Origin: Zhengitettix transpicula
Lineage: Eukaryota; Arthropoda; Insecta; Orthoptera; Tetrigidae
Assembly: GCA_037074705.1 (NCBI GenBank)
Contig: CM073594.1
Location: 76,075,009-76,139,008 of the forward strand
Length of the DNA: 64,000 nucleotides
Direction: 5' to 3'
The notes under the pieces: model-generated
Told to the model about the DNA's origin: nothing
Seen by the model: the letters and a program-made list of their open reading frames with translations, nothing else
Databases searched by the model: none
Part shown: positions 1-11,377 of the stretch, piece after piece
How positions within the stretch are numbered: the first letter of the stretch is position 1
Layout of the letters: each line of letters starts with the position of its first letter
Translations under genes and position numbers: made by a program

Positions 1-387
1 GTAGTTACTTACATAAGTAAAGAGGCAATTAAAATGCGATAAGAATTTAAATAAAACAATTTAACAGAAAAAAAATTAAACTTCCACAATAAAAAGAAAC
101 ATAGATTTAGTAATAATATTACTTCAGACATGAAGGGGAATAAAATAAATTATAAAAAAATATTGAAGAAAATATAGGAAAAACGCAGTATAAGAAAATT
201 AATTTCTGATACATTTTAATATCTATACTAGAACCTTTTACTTCATATCTTCATAACCAGACAAGATATGCAAAAATGAAGTTATTAATTGAATAAAATG
301 TAATTTTATGTATACTGAAATATAAGTTATGGAATTGAAGAGGAGTACGATACATGAAAAACGAGTAGGGAAAAACGATTGAGATAA
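1..387. other. AT-rich stretch, no gene seen
   Basis: I see no coding region. The first ~85 bases resemble 43950-44040, so this is probably the edge of an unclassified dispersed repeat. A ~27 bp segment at 240-268 recurs inverted near 2103-2128. Confidence 0.5.
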
Positions 388-825
388 TTTTTTTTTTAGG
401 TAACAGGCTACATGAGGGTAATTGACATGGGGGCAACTCCTCTTTAATAGCATAGGAAGGGATTTGAAAGGGGGGATGCGTAAGGGTAGAGGAAGGTATC
501 CAAGGGTTAACTAGTGCCCCCGGGCTTTGGTTTAAGGATCCTACCCGGCAATTCGCCTTAAAGTGATGCAGGGAAAACCCTAGAAAAACCTGCATCAGGT
601 AGGTCGGGCATTTGGTACTTGTCCCACGCCCTTCTGATGGCGGGAGAGGGGTTAGCTGTGGGGTCGCAGCTTTCCCCTCGCCGTGCCTTGACCGGTTTAG
701 GAGGCAGCTGGCCGACTATTCCAATAGAAATAGCGGACAACTCTTACCGTATGCCCAGGGTCTGCGACTCCAGAACATACACCTCTCAGAACAGGCCAGG
801 TGCCTCGGCATATGGGAACAATCAT
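388..825 (-). mobile_element. SINE-like retroposon, copy 1
   Basis: Read on the minus strand, this unit runs from a GC-rich body to a conserved 3' end (CTCATGTAGCCTGTTACC) followed by an A-run, which appears here as the T-run at 388-398. It shares its whole length with copies at 4.2, 25.5, 29.6, 30.2 and 48.6 kb. The A-tail and variable 5' truncation are what LINE-driven retroposition leaves. I could not see a clear tRNA- or 5S-like head, so the class is open. The open frames across it are incidental. Confidence 0.75.
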
Positions 826-2639
826 TCTGTCTCTCACCCTCAATCGTTAGAGACGCTTTAGTTTGTAGTAATAATGATCATAGCCACTGATTTCCTTCGT
901 TTTCCCAACCAGCGCAGTCCTTTTTGGAAACATTTTTTTCTATCCATCCCAGTGTACGCTTCACACCCTTAATTTTATACATTTCGCCTTGAAAAAGTAA
1001 ATTATAACTAAATTTCACCTTTCTCACCTTCCATTTGACAGAGTCATGTTTTTTCACCCGCTTTTATTTACAGAAAGGGAGAAAGGTGTCGCTTGCGATT
1101 CTCTGTGTGTATCGCGCTCGCGTCTCCGCCTCGGCTCCTTCTCACCTCATAATTTAGTCACGCTTCACTCAGAATATCGAAGGATGGGAGCGGGGGTGGA
1201 AAAAGGGTGCGTGGGAAGGTGTGTGTGTGTGTGAGAGAGTGAGATATTTATCAAGACGTCCACGCAGGCTTCTCCTCTACTGTCTCTAGGAACAAAAGGG
1301 TGAGGGAGCAAAACCCGTTGAAACACGGGCAAGAAAGAAAATAGACGGTGTAGAAGGACAGAAAAAATTATTCATACTTGGCCTCCTGTTATTTGAAAAT
1401 GCAAAGAGGATCTAAAAGTTGAATTTGACACTTTAAGAAATGTGAATTGGTGTCTTTCTCCTTTTATCACGAAGTCCATTCTTTCCTCTAGTTATCTTTT
1501 TTTTTCGAGGCATGAATTCAGATATTCTCTAATCTGGATATCTTAAATTGATTTTACTTTCTTGCGCCTGTTCCTCTTCCTAGTATTTCATATTTCATCG
1601 TGTAGCTTCCCCTTTATTGTAGTTATCTTTCTTTTCTGAATACCAAACGCTGATTTTAAACTCGAATTCTCCTTAATAAGTATTCAGACTTTGGTAACGT
1701 ATAGAAGTTTTTTGATTGTTCGAAAACGTTCCAGTATTTTCTTGAGTCACTCTGTATTATTCATTTGCAGTCAGTTCTTCTTCTTTTTGCTTCTTCATTC
1801 GTTATTTACTCTCCCTCGTTAATCTTCGTTCTTCTTCCATTTTTTCGTGGATCAACGGAATGTTTTGTGTTGTATATTTTGTGAGTAAGGGAGTTAATTT
1901 TTAATATTCTAGTTTGATTTAGAAAAGTTAGCTTTATTTATTTTAGAGATATCTTTTAGTGGTGTTACTAAGTGGTTATGAAATAGAAAGTGTATTTGAT
2001 AGTCAGGAAAACTTCTGTTCAATTTCCGATTTTTTTCTGTTTCGTTTCTTTGCTTCTTGTGTATTTATTTCTTATCTGTTTTCATATTACTTTTTTATTC
2101 GCATAATGTCTGGTTACGAAGATATGAAGAAAAAGGGTTAATTACTGATATTAAAAATATAAAAGAATATAAAAACGTTTATAAATTCTGACTTCTTTTA
2201 CAATGACTTTTATTTAAATTTGTTTTGGAAATATGAAAAAATATTTTTCATCTCATCTCATTATAATAAATTTGAAGAGCCTTAAATTTTTATCCAATGC
2301 CTTATCTCTTCTTTTACTTAAATGCTACTACCATTGTTGCGTTAGTTACCTTTAATTTGTTTCGAATTCTATTCCCTTTATTAACTTGTTTACAGTTCTT
2401 TTCGTACCTTTCCTGTCTTTCGTACATTAATTAATCAGTTATCTTGTATTTTTATTTTTTGTGTATTAATAATATATAATTATAATAATATTACTTGATC
2501 AGTGTCAACGAAATCCATTAGGTCCACTGATGGTGGATAATAGTAGAGTAACGTTTGCTCGTTACGTGACAGAAGAAGAAAATGTGTTATGAGAACTCAT
2601 GTTCACATCTTGGTAAAGAGAAGCCGATAAGAGAGAGGG
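826..2639. other. Non-coding stretch, nothing recognised
   Basis: This is T-rich DNA with a short (GT)n tract near 1218-1232 and a CG-richer patch around 1085-1150. No conserved coding motif, RNA gene or transposon end was recognised on either strand. Confidence 0.5.
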
Positions 2640-3010
2640 AAATGAGATTTTTCTGATTGTCGACACTTTTACGTGAGCCGCGATGACGTCACTACACCTT
2701 GCGCAGAGTCGCTCTGCGCAGGAAGAAGAAAAATTATCAAAAGACCACGAAGCAAGGGTTGATTTTCCTTTTCAACGGTATTAATTTTATGTTATTAGTA
2801 AGTATTTTGCTGCTGCGTCTCGGCCGTGATAACGTGTGCTTATTATGTTGCAGGTCTAGGCTGTTTATAATTCACAGCGAAGCAGGAGCACACGGCCGCC
2901 AACCTCCCCGCGGCACGAGTGGGTCTGACCATAATTTACGCAACCACGGACCGGAAAATCGGCCACGCCTTCGATTGTAGTCTCTCTCTCACTCGATCAC
3001 TTTGTCCGTT
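2640..3010. promoter_or_regulatory. Possible host promoter or CpG patch
   Basis: This patch is richer in GC and CpG than its surroundings. It holds a perfect CRE (TGACGTCA, 2684-2691). Nine bases further on is a perfect 9-bp inverted repeat with a 3-base loop (2700-2708 and 2712-2720; arm TGCGCAGAG), whose half-site resembles an NRF1 site. A GT...AG pair at 2798-2853 (donor GTAAGTATTTT, acceptor TTATGTTGCAG) would delimit a 56-bp intron. Host promoters and first exons often look like this, but no transcript evidence is available and chance is possible. Confidence 0.3.
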
Positions 3011-3357
3011 CGTTCGTCCTCGTCCTCGGCGCACTGGAATCACAACTCTGCATTGATCTGAAGCTTCAACCGAGGTTGCACTGACACAGTTCCCTGTAAT
3101 TTCCTTTAAACCAAAGAGGGCGATATATCTGTGAAAAGTAAAATTGTGGGAAAGTAGATTCTTGTAAGTGAAATTCGACAGAAGAAGCAAGAAAATCCTC
3201 GACGGAAATTTCGTCATGTGTGGAAAAATTTCTCTTTTTGCTCCAATTTCACCTAAATCGTCAAGGGTGGAAAACCCCTTGGGGGGGAAGTTCCTCGATC
3301 TCCAGTTACACATTACCCAAATTCGAGAAAAAATAATAAAAATTGAAAGGGTGTAAA

Positions 3358-4090
3358 ATATGTATTTATTTATTTCATTTAAAATGGGCAGTTTTACCGG
3401 TAGTAGATACATTAAAATACAAATTAAATAAAAGAAGTTAGAGTAAATTAATATAATTATTTTAAAAATTTAAATTAATATAATTATTTTAACATTTTAA
3501 ATTAATATAATTATTTTAACAATTTAATTTAAATAATAATTATTTAAATTAAATTTAAATTAATAATTAATTTAAAATATTGGCAGATCCTTCAGAGTTC
3601 ATAAAACGGAAATTTTATGAACTAGGTCAGAAAATGGATTTACTGTGAAAAAAACTAGAAATGGAGGTCCTCGAGTGGGGCAAAAGTTACCCCAGGACGT
3701 ACAGGATGGTGCAAATAAAATATGTATCAATTTATTTAATTTAGAAATCGGCTGTTTTCCCGGAATCAGATACATAAAATTACAAATTAAATAAAAGAAT
3801 TTTGAGCATTATTTTAATTTCATTTTAATTGATATAATTATTTTTACAATATAACTTAAATTAATAATCATTTTAATTACTTTAAATGAATAATTATTTT
3901 AAAATATAAGCTACGTTTAGGAACATTATTTCAACTATAACATGTATGTAAAATTATATTAATTAAAGGTTAACTTTGAAAGAATTAATATTCTACTGGC
4001 CTGAAATGTAGATGTGTGCATTTACATCTAAAAATAGAGACAAATTAACTGGTTAATTATCTAAGGAGACAATAAATGTAACCATTTATT
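3358..4090. repeat. Imperfect ~360 bp tandem duplication
   Basis: The unit starting near 3358 (TATGTATTTATTT, then a GGCAGTTTTACCGG-like box, then ACAAATTAAATAAAAGAA) recurs from about 3719 with the same order of boxes. Between them, 3440-3590 is low-complexity DNA built from an AAATTAATATAATTATTTTA motif. The two units have diverged, so the duplication is not recent. No coding potential is seen. Confidence 0.6.
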
Positions 4091-4131
4091 TTAATTTTAA
4101 TTTCACTACACAACACCATTTTACTAGAGAG

Positions 4132-4433
4132 TGTATGTGGATGACCCTCATGTAGCCTGCTGCCCTAAAAAAACTCCTCTCCCGCTATCGGATGGGCGTG
4201 GGACAAGTACCCAATGCCCGACCTACCTGATGCTGGTTTTTCTAGGGTTTTCCCTGCATTTCTTTAGGCGAATGCCGGGTAGGACCCTTAAAATATAGAC
4301 CGGGGGCCCTTGTTAACCCTTGGCTACCTTCCTCTACCCTTCCGCATCCCCACTTTCAAATCCGTTCCTATGCTATTAAAGGGGAATTGCTACCATTTGG
4401 ATTACCCTCATGTAGCCTGTTAGCCTAAAAATA
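4132..4433 (+). mobile_element. SINE-like retroposon, two truncated copies in tandem
   Basis: The 3' end of one copy (about 4132-4173), with its A-run, is followed directly by a second, 5'-truncated copy (4174-4433) that begins inside the body at CTCCTCTCCCGC and ends in TGTAGCCTGTTAGCC plus its own A-run. This head-to-tail arrangement repeats the organisation seen at 29.6-30.7 kb. Confidence 0.75.
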
Positions 4434-5057
4434 ATTGTTCCAACATTTGTTTTTCACTCATTGGCATTTAACTTGAACATGTGGTCAGTCCTTCCGTAGG
4501 TTCTCTCAATATAATCTCAAATTTCTTGCCAAGGTTTTTGACCTGCAAAGGCTTTAAAGAAAACGTGTAGCCTGGCTCTTTCCTCTTCTCCTCTATAGTT
4601 TATCCCACCTTAGCAACTTTACGATGGCCAGGTACGAGTATCTCGGCCATTTTCATAATCCTATGTAAGGATTACATCTGATTTTTCCGATACAGATCCC
4701 AGCATGCTGCACTATATTCCTTTATATCTTTAAAATATCAAACTAACAGAATAAAGTTTCATAAATGGAAAGGAAAATGTGAATGGAAGACGGAAGCAAC
4801 AATGTAACATGTCGGAAATAAGTCTACATTGAGAATTGTATTCCATATCCAAATATATGAAAATTGTCCCAATTTATCTGTTAAAATGTTACACATTAAA
4901 AATTATCCTAGCATTAACTGCTAGTTACAACCCCGCATATTTTATTAATCGTTAGTTTTTAAGTAATTTGGGAGTATATTTGTCGACTTTATATTTATTC
5001 TGTATCCCTTAATTACAAATATAAATAATTTGTTCCTGCAATAATATCTTTATTATA
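4434..5057. other. No gene seen
   Basis: This is AT-rich unique-looking sequence with no conserved frames, no transposon ends and no RNA gene signature. Confidence 0.5.
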
Positions 5058-5292
5058 AGATAAATAGCTAAATTAAGACAAAAGAAGTGATATGAATATC
5101 ACACAACGTTTTTTTTCAACAGAAGCTTTTGGGGTCTTTGACTATTGGTTTGTGCAGTTGTGTCACTCTAGGCTCTTGTTTTTTTTAAAAAAAATTTACA
5201 TTACTACCTGAAGAAAGGAAAAATATTTCCCGAAACGATTAGTGGTATTTATATCATCACTTATTTTGACTGAATTTGGCTATTTATCTTAT
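5058..5292 (+). mobile_element. Penelope-like tail with hairpin, inverted arms
   Basis: Positions 5058-5112 and 5232-5292 form an imperfect inverted repeat of about 55 bp. The right part (GTGCAGTTGTGTCACTCTAGG onward) matches the tails at 34.08-34.23 kb and, inverted, at 29.46-29.59 kb, which are linked to PLE coding remnants. At 5208-5236 it carries CTGAAGA, a GGAAA/TTTCC hairpin and GAAAC, which resembles a hammerhead ribozyme core. Hammerhead motifs are known from PLE terminal repeats; activity here is inference. Confidence 0.6.
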
Positions 5293-5333
5293 AAAGAAAC
5301 AAAAAAAAACGTCTGTTGAAAATAATAATGTTA

Positions 5334-5790
5334 AAAAAAATATAGGATTAAAGAACATAAATCTAATTTCAAACTGGCATCTTGTAAACATAGTCAAATC
5401 ACCAAACATCGTATAAAATTTAATCACAGTTTAGATTTGGAAACACCTCCTCCATTTTAAAGAGAGAATCACATAATTGGAAACGATTAATTTATGAAAT
5501 GCAGTATATTAAAAATCATACAAATACTGTTAATTTTAAACATGACACAGAAAATCGCAACAAGTTATGTGATGTTTTGTTTACGTTCTTTAGCACTTAG
5601 TTTTTATCTTTGATATTGGTTTCTTTGTTCAAGTCTCAAGTTATTCGCCGTTAGAAAAAAACGCGTCGAAACGTCCGGCAGTTTTAAATTTAAGTTCTTT
5701 TCTTAAGTTTTTCTGTATAAGCGTCGTTTTTAACATCATTATTTCTCTTATTATTAATTTTCAAAGCAGTCGAAAATTTTTCGATTTAAT
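5334..5790 (+). pseudogene. Penelope-like element C-terminus (GIY-YIG region), broken
   Basis: Translation from 5344 reads RIKEHKSNFKLASCKHSQ, then TKHRIKFNHSLD, the post-catalytic part of a PLE GIY-YIG endonuclease. After a stop and a frameshift the next frame reads NWKRLIYEMQYIKNHTN followed by VNFKHDTENRNKL, which fits the usual C-terminal end of PLE proteins. The reverse transcriptase and the GIY and YIG residues are absent. Downstream, 5665-5690 has a CGAAACGTC box, and the segment ends near 5772 with TTATTATTAATTTTCAA, the same terminus as the tail at 34.2 kb. This is a dead 5'-truncated copy abutting the next LTR. Confidence 0.7.
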
Positions 5791-5794
5791 ATAT

Positions 5795-6870
5795 TGTAAT
5801 ACCAACTAAACAGGCCATTAATTGTTTTAATATAATTAAATTGTTAGTGGTGCGAATGCGTAAAGGCGACAATGAAGGCGGTTTTTTTCCTTTGTTTAAC
5901 AATGGAAACTGAAAAACCGCGCGCTTAGAGAACTGAGTATGCGCTTGGAGAACGACAGTCTGGAATCGGCGATGAAAGATGTAGGAGTCTAAAAATCTGC
6001 ATACTAAAGATGAAACAATTAAAAGTCGACGGGGATATATAATACAGTTCAGTTCACCTAGAGCAACAAACAGTAAAGTCTGCAGATATAAAGTACAAAT
6101 TGCGAGATACTTTATTTTTACATGAAAGCAAGCAAATATTTTTACGGAGAGATTTACATAATAATTTTCACACGGTGAAGCAAATGGTTGCTTCTCGCTG
6201 ATTGAACAATTTTCGAATAGAGGAGACCGGCATCCACTAGCTGAGCAAAGGGGGCGGCTCATCCGAGGTTCCAGGTAGCAGAGGACGAGTATTTCAATCG
6301 TGTGTATTAAAAATGTCAATGAAGTGTAGAGTCTGTGTAAAAATGGCTTTTTAGCGTGGTAGTTTTCAAGATACAAGAGAGATCTGGTACCAGACAGACA
6401 TTCCGTGAGTAAAAAAACTTTTATACAAATTTGTAAACGATAATTAAAAAGGTATAGTCAGATTCTGTTCAGTTTTGGTTTCATTTAGTTTTCTTCTGTT
6501 TGTTTCAGGTTAACTTTTTATATTTGAATTGTTAATTGTTAGTTTATACATTGCTTTTGTTCTAATTATCAAACCCAGTAGTGACCCTGAGGTATAGAGA
6601 TCCGACGTATTTGATTGTAATGATATAATAATTGTATTTTCATAAATGCCACGAATTAATAAATGAAAAATTAAAGTATTTGTTGTTAACTGGATGAAAT
6701 TAGGCGTGCAAAATAGTTCTTATACAATGTAAATTTATCAACAATAAATTTTTAAATTTAATAAATTTTTGTTAATCTATTCATTAATTAACCGTAATTA
6801 AGTGATTATTACATAAATAGCTTCCTAAACGTGGGGCTAATTTAATTAAAAATCTTGTTTGTTTATTACA
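5795..6870 (+). mobile_element. Solo LTR, family A, copy 1
   Basis: The element begins TGTAATACCAACTAAACAGG and ends GTTTATTACA. ATAT flanks both sides (5791-5794 and 6871-6874), consistent with a 4-bp target duplication. Inside, in order, are CTGGTACCAG with a splice-donor-like GTGAGT (GT at 6405), the box CCCAGTAGTGACCCTGAGG (~6579) and, at 6818-6837, a PBS-like TAGCTTCCTAAACGTGGGGC placed 4 bases after an internal ATTACA. The TG...CA ends and ~1.08 kb length fit a solo LTR of a Ty3/gypsy-type element. No gag or pol is adjacent. Confidence 0.7.
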
Positions 6871-8114
6871 ATATCTTTATAATCTACATATCTGTGTATT
6901 TACTGTTACTCTTTTCTTGAAGAGGAGTCCGGAACATGTCCAGGAGTTTATTTAATTAAATAGATAATATATTTTTCATTCTCTGTTTTATCATAATATT
7001 TATCAAAAGATACGTTAAACTCGATATATTCTAAATAAAATATTTTAAAATGAATAATTAGGTAAGTTATAAAAATTAACTATTTATTAATTATTAGTCA
7101 TTTATCATAAATTTTATAATCTTGAAGAAAAATAAAATTATATTTTGAGAAGATATCAACCGAATCTGACTTCTTATAGGAAGAAATAGCGATATCCCTC
7201 AGCTACATATAAGGAAAATCGTTCAAAAGAAAATATTACAGTTTTGTTAAAACCTAAGAAGAAAAGTAATAGTTGAGAGGGGGTTGAAAGAAGATCCTTG
7301 AGGCTCACGGTCATAACCTGGCTACTGCGTTATGTTTGGCAGAACACCAGAGCCACACCACCTCAGGCTAGGAGCGCTTTCTCTATTTATAGTAAAGCCG
7401 AAGGGAACGGAAGGAAGGAAGGTTAGATGTCTTTTTTTTCCTCTCTCTCTCATATTTATATATCGGATATGGCGGGAGACTGCTCGGGTCACGACACTGG
7501 ATCTGTTTTTATTATGACTTCCGTTTCACTGAAATAGAGCGATGAGAGAAGGGGGAAGCGAATCTCCACGCAGAAATAGAAACAGCCATGGTTCATTTGC
7601 TCGGACCGAGCGACGCCATCAATGGGACACTCGCCGGCTTGTTTTTTCCCTCTTCCATTTCTGGACTCTTTGCCTCAAATTGTTACAACACAGTAAACAA
7701 ATAAATACATTCCCGCTCACACAGTCAATAGAGACAAATAACTGCGGATGAAAACGAAACATACACAAAAAATGTCACTGTCGTTACGGAAAAAGGATGA
7801 GAAGTAAGAAGAGAGAAAAAAAGAGTTGAAACCTAGAGATTCAGTCAAACCTCTGGTTTTCTTGTTGAGAAGAAAATTTGTCCCGGATTTCGTCGACCAT
7901 TTACGTATTTATTACTGTTGTCTCACTCTCATTTTGTGAGCATCACATCGCGCGTTTAGTTAAATAAATCGTTTCTAATTGTTTTTTGGAGTATTTTACT
8001 CATCGCGACTGAATACTACGTAAGTAATTATGTACTGCTCTATTCGGTAAATTGGATAAATTTTGCGACTTTCAGTATAAAAATGGACGTATCTCAAGTA
8101 ATTATGATATATAT
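6871..8114. other. No gene seen
   Basis: This is mostly AT-rich. A slightly GC-richer part at 7290-7640 has short open frames without recognisable domains. No mobile element end was identified. Confidence 0.45.
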
Positions 8115-9204
8115 TGTAGTAACCTGTAATATTTTCAATTTAATTTCCAAATTTTAATTAACCACTCTTTAAGACGAAACAGACTCTATGGATAGTTTTG
8201 GTAAATGATTATGCACGAATTAATCAATTTGAAATTCTGAAATTTATTTTAAATTAAATATAAATTTTAGCTACATATTTTTTATATAATTTTTTTATTA
8301 CTTTGAATAATAATATTTATTAGACACTTAAGATCTCTAGGGTCACTTTATTGGGCCTCAAAACAGATATAGATTCTTGCAATGAATTGGAAATTTAAAG
8401 AAAAATACAAAAATATTGAAACGAATTCAGAAAACGCTATAGTTCTTTTTCCTAAAATACTAATAATAAGATAATGGAAATCAGTGTATGAAAAATTATA
8501 AAAGGTTTACAAAGTATTTTATCAATATAATTATGTTACATACCAAATGTGGGAACAGTCCTCGTACCACTCCAATTCTTTCACTTCACAAAATTTAAAT
8601 GTTTTCATACCACAAAATTTATGAAATTACTTTTTCTTTAAAAATGGCCAAAATTTGCATTATGTTGCGCACACAGTTTATACACCACACTTTCGTTCAC
8701 CACAAACGATTAGTGGTTTATCCACGGCTACCTCAGAATTGTTTTCCTTAAAACTCGTCTCTACTGGTGAGATTCGAAGAAAAGTTTTCCATAAGAGTAC
8801 ATGTGGGTCTTTACTGACGAACTTTTACAAACTGAGCTTCACCAACAGCATCCACAAGCGTCAACTTGTTAATTGATCTTTACTAGCAGACTTCCAGACT
8901 CTACAGCCCGACTAGTCAATCGATCTTTACTTGATGACCTCCACTAACAGAGTGTTGTCGCCAAAGTGACAATCTACCTCTGACGTCTACATGCAGACTG
9001 TACACTTTATAACAGCTTTTAACGTGACACACCGGCGCGTTTAGTGTGTTCATGCCACCAACAATGCAGACTGGAAACACTCCAATCTCGGCATTCTTAC
9101 TCTATGCTGACTGTTAAAATTTACTTACAATGATACGGCCTCAATATAGCACAACAAATTCAATAATTTAGAAATTGATTTAATTAGAGACATTGGTGAT
9201 CATT

Positions 9205-9207
<3 letters not shown>
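8115..9207 (-). mobile_element. Solo LTR, family B, copy 1
   Basis: On the minus strand it begins TGTAATGATCACCAATGTC (from 9207) and ends GGTTACTACA (8115). ATAT lies on both sides (8111-8114, 9208-9211). The body aligns with copies at 24.35, 41.64 and 31.6-33.9 kb through shared boxes such as TATTGAGGCCGTATCATTGT and GAGATTGGAGTGTTTCCAG. A block near 8325-8360, read inverted, is GGCCCAATAAAGTGACCC, related to the CCCAG...GACCCTGAG box of family A. It is probably a distant relative of family A with the same target preference. Confidence 0.65.
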
Positions 9208-9243
<36 letters not shown>

Positions 9244-9279
9244 GGTAATGATTATCAATGTCACTAATTATATATATAT
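9208..9279. repeat. (TA)n with inverted family B end
   Basis: A TA tract of about 34 bases is followed by 9241-9270, which repeats in the opposite orientation the ~30 bp terminus of the neighbouring LTR-B (GGTAATGATTATCAATGTC against the inverted 9181-9207). Together they could form a long hairpin or cruciform. Confidence 0.6.
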
Positions 9280-10322
9280 TGTGATAATTAAAAGGTATTA
9301 ATTAATAATTAAAATAATTTTGGACTTGAATTGTTAACCGCAAAACACACAAATTACACATAAGAATGGACAATAATGTAGCAGTTCCAAAGTATTGTAG
9401 ATTGTTGACGCGCAGAATGGAACATGTAAGTCAGTCGGCGAAGAAATACAGCAGAAAGCGGTTGTTATAGAATGAGACCAGACGTCGTCAAACTATTGCA
9501 AAATAAAGTTGTTGAATTAAATCAGAGTGTAGCATTCATCGGGATATTGCAGTGTAAAGGTTGCGTAGTATACTAGTTTATGTCAAAATATAACTGTGTA
9601 AAGTCTTTGTGGTGGAATTATTGCTGAATAAGTCGTCTTCGAGATATAAACAACATTTTCTAAACGAATACAGATGTGTAGAGTCAATGGAAATAATGGC
9701 CTGTTGTACAATGTAAAGTGTGTGTAAGTGTTCCTGAAAGAGTTAAAATTGCCCTGGTACCAGAGAACTGTAAGTCAAATTTCCCTTAAATTAATATTGT
9801 AAACCATTAATTAAAGATAAATCGTCAGATTTCGGTTTTTCGAATATCGTTAATATTTTATATTGCATTGTGAAAAATTCTTTGATGTCGGGAATAGCTT
9901 TTATAAAAATTCAATTGTCCACAAATAGATTTCTTTATTTAAAAGCCCAGTGAAGACCCTGAGAGAGAGAAAGAGACTAAAATTTTGATTGTACGAGGTA
10001 AATATTTTAAAAATTTCAATGAACGACTATTTGTAAATTTAATTTATTGAGCAATGAATAAATTAATGTGTTTGTTCAGTTAAAATTTCTTATTTATTAA
10101 ATATCCATTTGTTTAAAAGTTAAATTGTTTAAATTGATGCATTAAGGCGGGCTAACTGTTATTATAAATGTTTATTATTTGACAATATTACAAACTGTCG
10201 ACTTAACGTGTCGCATATTTTGACTTTGTTTCAATTTGACTTGTCTTTCATTTATGTTTTTTACAAATTGGTTTTACTAACGTGGGTCACTTGTATTTAA
10301 TTGTTTATAATTTTTTTTATCA
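9280..10322 (+). mobile_element. Solo LTR, family A, copy 2 (diverged)
   Basis: It begins TGTGATAATTAAAAGG within a TA tract. It contains CTGGTACCAG followed by GTAAGT (GT at 9770), then CCCAGTGAAGACCCTGAG near 9948, and a degenerate PBS-like TTGGTTTTACTAACGTGGG near 10267. The right end is weak and is placed at ATCA before the next TA tract. It is among the more diverged family A copies. Confidence 0.6.
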
Positions 10323-10324
10323 TA

Positions 10325-10356
<32 letters not shown>
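10323..10356. repeat. (TA)n tract between two facing LTRs
   Basis: A short TA-dominated tract is the only sequence separating a plus-strand and a minus-strand LTR-A. Confidence 0.85.
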
Positions 10357-10357
<1 letters not shown>

Positions 10358-11377
10358 GTAATGATTAAAAAAGATTGAAATGAATTAATTTGCCCCACGT
10401 TGTGGAAGCCATTTATGTAATGATTAAAAAAGTGGTCGTAATTGAAAGGGATAATTAACAAAATTATTATGTATTTAAAAAGTTATTGTTGATAATTACA
10501 CATTATAAGCCCTGCTTTGCACGCCGAATTCCGTCAATTTAACAAACAAATATTTCAAATTTTATTTTATTAATTCGTGGCGTTCTATGAAAATATATCT
10601 TTATATTTTTGCAATCAACTAATTCGAATTTCTCTTTATTTCAGGGTCACCACTCTGTTTGATAGAAAGAAAAAATACAATGCACTAAAATATTAACAAT
10701 CCAAACTCATTGAAGTTAACGGAATACAATATTAAATAAAAAAAAGTAAAAGAAAACGAATGAAAAGAAAAACGCGAACGAAATCTGAATATACCCTTTA
10801 ATTATCGTTTACAGTCATTAATTATTGTTTTGTACTCACGACAGTGCTACTGGTACCAGTTCGAACTCTTGCATCTTGAAGTCAACAACCACTAAACAGG
10901 CCATTATACACTGATTCTACTCATTAAATTTTGAACATACAGTAGTTGCTCTGGATCTCAGCTATCCTGGAACCTGGATCATTTCACCCTGAGCTAGTTG
11001 ACGGACGTAGGTCTCTTCAAAGTTTCTTTATGCGAAAATTAGTTCTACTTGAGAAGCAAACATTCTGCTTCCAACTTGTGATCTTATACGTCTCTCCGTC
11101 AAAACTGTTTACTTCCGTTTTATATAAACTATTATATCTCGCCGTTGGACTTCCTAGATAGCCCTATTCATAATTCTATTTCTCTATGTGGACCAAACTG
11201 CCATGTCCCATTTCTCGACGCATACTTCAAGCAGACTAAGTTCCTCTAGGCGCGGGGTCTACAGTCTCCATTGTTAACAAAGAAAGACTCGCTGCGATTG
11301 TCGTCTTTAAGCCCCCAGTATCGCCAACAATTAAATTATATTAAAAACAATTAATAGCCTGTTTAATTGGTATTACA
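10357..11377 (-). mobile_element. Solo LTR, family A, copy 3
   Basis: On the minus strand it begins TGTAATACCAATTAAACAGG (from 11377) and ends TTAATCATTACA (10357), within TA tracts. The inverted PBS-like motif GCCCCACGTTGTGGAAGCCA lies at 10392-10411 and is followed by a second terminus-like TGTAAT at 10415. The inverted CTGGTACCAG and GTGAGTAC donor-like motif is near 10835-10860. It lies tail to tail with the previous LTR-A. Confidence 0.7.

Noticed and set aside
6000..6376. Long minus-strand open frame (196 codons, 5786-6376)
   Set aside because: It lies inside a solo LTR and is antisense to it; the same region in other LTR-A copies is full of stops.
5795..6870. LTR-A as a MITE with TTGTAATA inverted ends and TA target
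   Set aside because: It was considered seriously, but the matching GTAT flanks of the copy at 35192 and the PBS-like motif next to ATTACA fit an LTR better; not fully excluded.
9280..11377. One complete LTR retrotransposon with two LTRs
   Set aside because: The two LTRs face opposite directions and only a TA tract lies between them.
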